Positions 5,214 through 7,672 of a stretch of DNA of 7,672 bases are shown in pieces. The stretch's first letter is position 1. Every line of letters begins with the position of its first letter. The stretch is taken from contig SBBV01000279.1 in NCBI GenBank assembly GCA_005240015.1, positions 1 to 7,672 of the forward strand. The letters are read 5' to 3'. Source of the DNA: Candidatus Odyssella thessalonicensis (GTDB lineage: Bacteria > Pseudomonadota > Alphaproteobacteria > Bin65). The position numbers and the translations under genes were made by a program. Below the pieces are notes generated by a model that did not search any database, had not been told where the DNA came from, and worked only from the letters and a program-made list of their open reading frames with translations.

Positions 5214-6074
5214 TCAGCGGCGCTTCGACCGCAAATTCCACAGCTCGTCGAGCGGGGCGCCGCTGTCGCGCTCGGCGACCGCGCGCTTGAAGCCGACGGC
5301 TTCCGCGCGGCGCTTGAAGGCCATGCCCTCGGGCGAGTGGCGCGTGATCCCGTCGAAGATCGTGGCCAGGATCTGCGTGCCTTCGAGCCCCATGTTGTAG
5401 AGCGCCTGGTTGATCATGAGCTTCTGCATCATGAGCTGGTTCTGCGGCACGCCCGCCATGCGCCGGGCGAAGGTCTCGACGCGGGCATCGAGCGCGCTGG
5501 CCGGCACCGCGTCGGCGACGAGGCCCATCGCCCTGGCCTCGCGCCCATCGACGAGGTCGCCGGTCAACAGCATGCGCTTCGCGCGCTCGGCGCCCAGCCG
5601 ATAGACCCACATCGCGGTGGTGGGACAGCCCCAGACGCGCGCGGGCGGATAACCGATGCGCGCGTCCTCGGCCATCACCACGAGATCGCAGCAGAGCGCG
5701 ATGTCGCTGCCGCCCGCCACCGCATAGCCGTGCACCTTGCAGATCGTGGGCTTCAGGCTGCGGAACAGCGCCATGAACTGTTCGGTGAAGCGCTTCATGA
5801 TCGCGTAGTCCTTCATCGGGTCCCACGGCATCTCGGTCTGGATGAGCGGCGTCTTCCGCTCGGCGTATTCCTTGAGATCGTAGCCGGCGCAGAAGGCGCG
5901 GCCGGCGCCGGCCAGCACGATGACGTGCACCTTCGGATCGTCATTGGCCTCGGCCACTGCGCGCGCGATCTCGCCCGGCATGGCGCCGGTGATCGCATTG
6001 AGGCGCTTCGGGCGGTTCAGCATGATGCGCGCGATGCGGCCGTCGCGCCGATAGAGCAGTGTCTTGTAGGTCAT
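5214..6074 (-). CDS. Enoyl-CoA hydratase/isomerase (crotonase) family protein
   Basis: A 286-residue crotonase-fold, CoA-ester-binding cytoplasmic enzyme. [11 protein letters not shown] (19-29) is the N-terminal CoA-binding segment. [15 protein letters not shown] (58-72) forms the first oxyanion-hole part, and [20 protein letters not shown] (114-133) the second. [16 protein letters not shown] (138-153), [21 protein letters not shown] (160-180) and AMGLVADAV (182-190) are standard crotonase segments. At the two glutamates used by classical hydratases, the first position holds D124 and the second holds P144 (GYPPA instead of GxPE). It is therefore probably not an ordinary hydratase but an isomerase, hydrolase or other crotonase chemistry. 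The start has a GAGG-type site close to the ATG (about 6078-6083). It converges on the phosphotransferase gene and is divergent from the DedA gene across a 170-base gap. Confidence 0.91.
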   Translation of the reverse strand: MTYKTLLYRRDGRIARIMLNRPKRLNAITGAMPGEIARAVAEANDDPKVHVIVLAGAGRAFCAGYDLKEYAERKTPLIQTEMPWDPMKDYAIMKRFTEQFMALFRSLKPTICKVHGYAVAGGSDIALCCDLVVMAEDARIGYPPARVWGCPTTAMWVYRLGAERAKRMLLTGDLVDGREARAMGLVADAVPASALDARVETFARRMAGVPQNQLMMQKLMINQALYNMGLEGTQILATIFDGITRHSPEGMAFKRRAEAVGFKRAVAERDSGAPLDELWNLRSKRR

Positions 6075-6232
6075 GCGCCCCTCACGCGGTTCTCGCTGCC
6101 ATGATGCCGGTCAGGAAGCACGAGGGCTTGCGTCTCGCCAAGCTTTTCCGCGCATGATAGGGTCGCAATCTCGCCCGAATTCCGTACGTTCCCACCCCCA
6201 CAATCGTCCAACCGGATCATTAAGGACGCCGC

Positions 6233-6238
6233 GAGGAG
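6233..6238 (+). promoter_or_regulatory. Ribosome binding site for the TTG-started DedA gene
   Basis: GAGGAG lies 6 bases before the TTG at 6245-6247. The frame has a stop at 6221-6223 and no ATG or GTG between that stop and the TTG, so this site fixes the unusual start codon. Confidence 0.75.
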
Positions 6239-6244
6239 ACGCCC

Positions 6245-6907
6245 TTGGAGGAGATTGCCAGCCTTATCCAGAAGTATGGATACCTCTTCTACGGCATCAC
6301 CTTCATCTGGACGTTTCTCGAGGGCGAGACCTTCGTCATCTTCGCGGGCGCGCTGGCCGTGCCGGGCTTGGGCGGCTCGACGGCGCCGCCGCCGATCAAC
6401 ATCTACTGGCTGATCCTCGCCGCCTGGATCGGCAGCTTCTGCGGCGACCAGCTCTACTTCTTCTTGGGACGCCGGTTCGGGAAGCGCATCCTGCACCGTT
6501 TTCCGCGCATCCAGGGCGGCGTGCAGCTCGCGATCGATCTGCTGCACAAGTACCACACGTTTTTCATCCTCACCTACCGCTACATGTACGGCGTGCGCAA
6601 CTTCGCCAGTCTCGGCATGGGTATGAGCGAGCTCGCCTGGCCGCGGTTCGCCGTGCTCAATTTCATCGCCGCGTTCATCTGGGCCAACAGCTTCGCCTGG
6701 GGCGGCTACGCGCTCGGCTATTTCGCGGCGAGCGCGCTCGGCAAGATCAACTTCGTCTACATCATGCTGGGCGTGCTGATCTTCGTGTTCGGCCTGTTCG
6801 CGATCATGCACTGGCGCGGCAAAAAGCGGTACAAGCAGGCGGTTGCGCGCACCGTGGCGGCGCACAGCCACGACCCCGCCAGCGTCATCGAGCACCGGAA
6901 GTCGTGA
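6245..6907 (+). CDS. DedA/VTT-domain membrane protein
   Basis: A 220-residue inner-membrane protein of the DedA family, which members of known function link to undecaprenyl-phosphate or phospholipid translocation and to proton-dependent membrane homeostasis. It starts with TTG, fixed by an upstream in-frame stop and GAGGAG. Motifs: acidic E26/E28 in WTFLEGETFVIFAG (22-35), a re-entrant-type segment; GDQLYFFLGRRFGKR (67-81); and YRYMYGVRNFASLGMG (111-126), with R112 and R118 matching the arginines found essential in characterised family members. Hydrophobic helices lie at about 11-40, 52-75, 104-125, 134-163 and 169-190, and a basic cytoplasmic tail ends the protein. The length is normal. It precedes the MFS gene by 10 bases, so they are likely in one operon. 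Substrate specificity is not visible. Confidence 0.92.
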   Translation: MEEIASLIQKYGYLFYGITFIWTFLEGETFVIFAGALAVPGLGGSTAPPPINIYWLILAAWIGSFCGDQLYFFLGRRFGKRILHRFPRIQGGVQLAIDLLHKYHTFFILTYRYMYGVRNFASLGMGMSELAWPRFAVLNFIAAFIWANSFAWGGYALGYFAASALGKINFVYIMLGVLIFVFGLFAIMHWRGKKRYKQAVARTVAAHSHDPASVIEHRKS

Positions 6908-6917
6908 ACGCTCCGGC

Positions 6918-7634
6918 ATGACGATGGTGCATGGAGGCGCCGTGCGCGCGTTCCACGGCTGGCGGGTGGTGGGGGCGAGCTTCGCCGTGCTCACGCTCGC
7001 GTTCGGCGCGGCTTACGCGTTCCCCGCCTTCTTCGATCCGCTCGCGCGCGAGTTCCCGGGCTCGCGCGGCAACGTGGCGCTCGTCTTCGCGGTCTGCGGC
7101 TTCCTCTTCTTCATCGTCGGGGCCGCGGCCGGCCCGCTCGCCGACCGCATCGGCTCGCGCCCGGTCGTGAGCGTCGGCATCGTGCTCGTCGGCGCCGGCT
7201 TGGTGCTGGCGAGCTTCGGTACGACGCTCTGGCAGGTGCTGCTCGCCTTCGGCCTCGGCGTCGGTTTCGGCGTCGGCCTCGTCTATGTGCCGGCGGTGAG
7301 CCCGGTGCAGCGCTGGTTCGTGCGCCAGCGCGGGCGCGCCTCGGGATTCGCGGTGGCCGGCATCGGTGTCGGCACCTTCGCGGGGCCGCTGCTGGCGAGC
7401 GGCATCATGAGCGTTTCCGATTGGCGCACGGCCTGGCTCGCGATCGGCATCGGCATGGTGGTGCTCGGCCTGCTCGCCGCGCAATTTCTGATCGATGCGC
7501 CCGAGCGCGTCGGCCAGCGCCCCGATGGCGACCCGGCACCGCCGAGCACGGCACCGCCGGCCGGCGGCGCCGCGCCCCACCCAGCGGTCCTGGGACTTCT
7601 GCGGCTCGTCGAGCCCGAGGAGACGAAGGCATGA
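6918..7634 (+). CDS. MFS transporter, six-helix N-terminal half only
   Basis: A 238-residue protein whose first ~195 residues match the N-terminal half of a major facilitator superfamily transporter. Helices lie at about 16-38, 53-74, 82-101, 104-127, 141-163 and 169-192. Between helices 2 and 3 is motif A, GPLADRIGSRP (72-82), with D76 and R81. VPAVSPVQRWFVRQRGRASG (124-143) forms the loop between helices 4 and 5. The protein then runs into a Pro/Ala-rich linker (PAPPSTAPPAGGAAPHP) and stops at TGA 7632-7634, where a normal transporter would continue with six more helices. The stop overlaps the next ATG by 4 bases (ATGA). It is probably cotranscribed with the DedA gene. Possible starts are ATG 6918, ATG 6924 or GTG 6942; GTG 6942 has GGAGG 4 bases upstream and gives RAFHGWRVV, a family-like N-terminus. 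Confidence 0.8.
   Translation: MTMVHGGAVRAFHGWRVVGASFAVLTLAFGAAYAFPAFFDPLAREFPGSRGNVALVFAVCGFLFFIVGAAAGPLADRIGSRPVVSVGIVLVGAGLVLASFGTTLWQVLLAFGLGVGFGVGLVYVPAVSPVQRWFVRQRGRASGFAVAGIGVGTFAGPLLASGIMSVSDWRTAWLAIGIGMVVLGLLAAQFLIDAPERVGQRPDGDPAPPSTAPPAGGAAPHPAVLGLLRLVEPEETKA
7617..7622 (+). promoter_or_regulatory. Ribosome binding site of the last gene
   Basis: GAGGAG lies 8 bases before the ATG at 7631, inside the final codons of the MFS gene. It supports both a real gene start at 7631 and a real end of the MFS reading frame at 7634. Confidence 0.65.
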
Positions 7635-7672
7635 AGGACGAGACGAAGGAAGCGCCGAGCCCCGTCCCCAGC
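7631..7672 (+). CDS. Start of a downstream gene, cut by the window edge
   Basis: Fourteen codons (MKDETKEAPSPVPS) run open to the window end. The ATG overlaps the MFS stop as ATGA, and GAGGAG lies 8 bases upstream, the typical arrangement for translational coupling. The visible residues are hydrophilic and proline-rich and say nothing about function. It could be an unrelated enzyme or the missing second half of the transporter. Confidence 0.5.
   Translation, partial: MKDETKEAPSPVPS

Noticed and set aside
6075..6244. Promoters in the divergent gap between crotonase and DedA genes
   Set aside because: TATCAT on the minus strand (6154-6159) and CATGAT-like boxes on the plus strand lack acceptable -35 partners. 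Both genes need promoters here, but I cannot place them.
6071..6994. A 307-codon open frame on the minus strand
   Set aside because: It is antisense to the DedA gene and overlaps the divergent gap. The product is charged and repetitive, with no membrane or domain signature.
7540..7672. A frameshift hiding the second half of the MFS transporter
   Set aside because: I read all three plus frames after 7540. None gives a hydrophobic helix before the window ends, and the stop coincides with a good ribosome site and ATGA overlap. A sequencing error is not excluded, but the visible sequence does not support it.

Overview
The window is GC-rich bacterial chromosome. Nearly every third codon position is G or C, genes are packed with gaps of about 10 to 170 bases, and intergenic regions carry palindromic repeats. 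The gene families suggest a soil or water proteobacterium, most likely an alphaproteobacterium: a MarR regulator with a flavin monooxygenase and an FAH-fold hydrolase, an ACAD10-like phosphotransferase, a crotonase, a DedA protein and an MFS transporter. That placement is inference. I see no tRNA, rRNA, CRISPR array, transposase or phage gene.

Layout. (1) Bases 1-723, plus strand: the 3' part of an unrecognised basic protein, running in from the left edge. (2) 777-1046, minus strand, convergent with it: a small exported protein with a CxxC pair and the motif GFNPQPEPP. A GC-rich hairpin (741-766) separates the two stop codons. (3) 1203-3818: a divergent catabolic-type unit. A luciferase-like monooxygenase reads leftward; a MarR regulator and a fumarylacetoacetate-hydrolase-family enzyme read rightward, probably as an operon. 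The divergent gap holds a near-consensus promoter for the monooxygenase overlapped by two dyads, a plausible MarR control site. (4) 3953-5062: a phosphotransferase-family protein bracketed by two unrelated palindromic repeats (3869-3899 and 5084-5171), with a further inverted repeat abutting its start codon. (5) 5214-6074, minus strand: a crotonase-fold protein lacking one of the two usual hydratase glutamates. (6) 6245-7672, plus strand: a DedA membrane protein with a TTG start, then a six-helix MFS half-transporter, then the first 14 codons of another gene in a 4-base overlap.

How the genes may work together. The monooxygenase, MarR and FAH-family genes look like a small inducible module for oxidising and then cleaving an organic (perhaps ring-derived) substrate, with MarR sensing the substrate. 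The phosphotransferase and crotonase belong to families often found in acyl-CoA metabolism and could act downstream, but nothing in the sequence ties them to that module. The DedA-MFS-next-gene run looks like a separate membrane operon.

Most of the window is ordinary accessory metabolism. The items most worth a second look are the MarR dyad/promoter arrangement, the MFS gene that ends after six helices on a well-formed gene junction, the small GFNPQPEPP protein, and the palindromes in three intergenic gaps.
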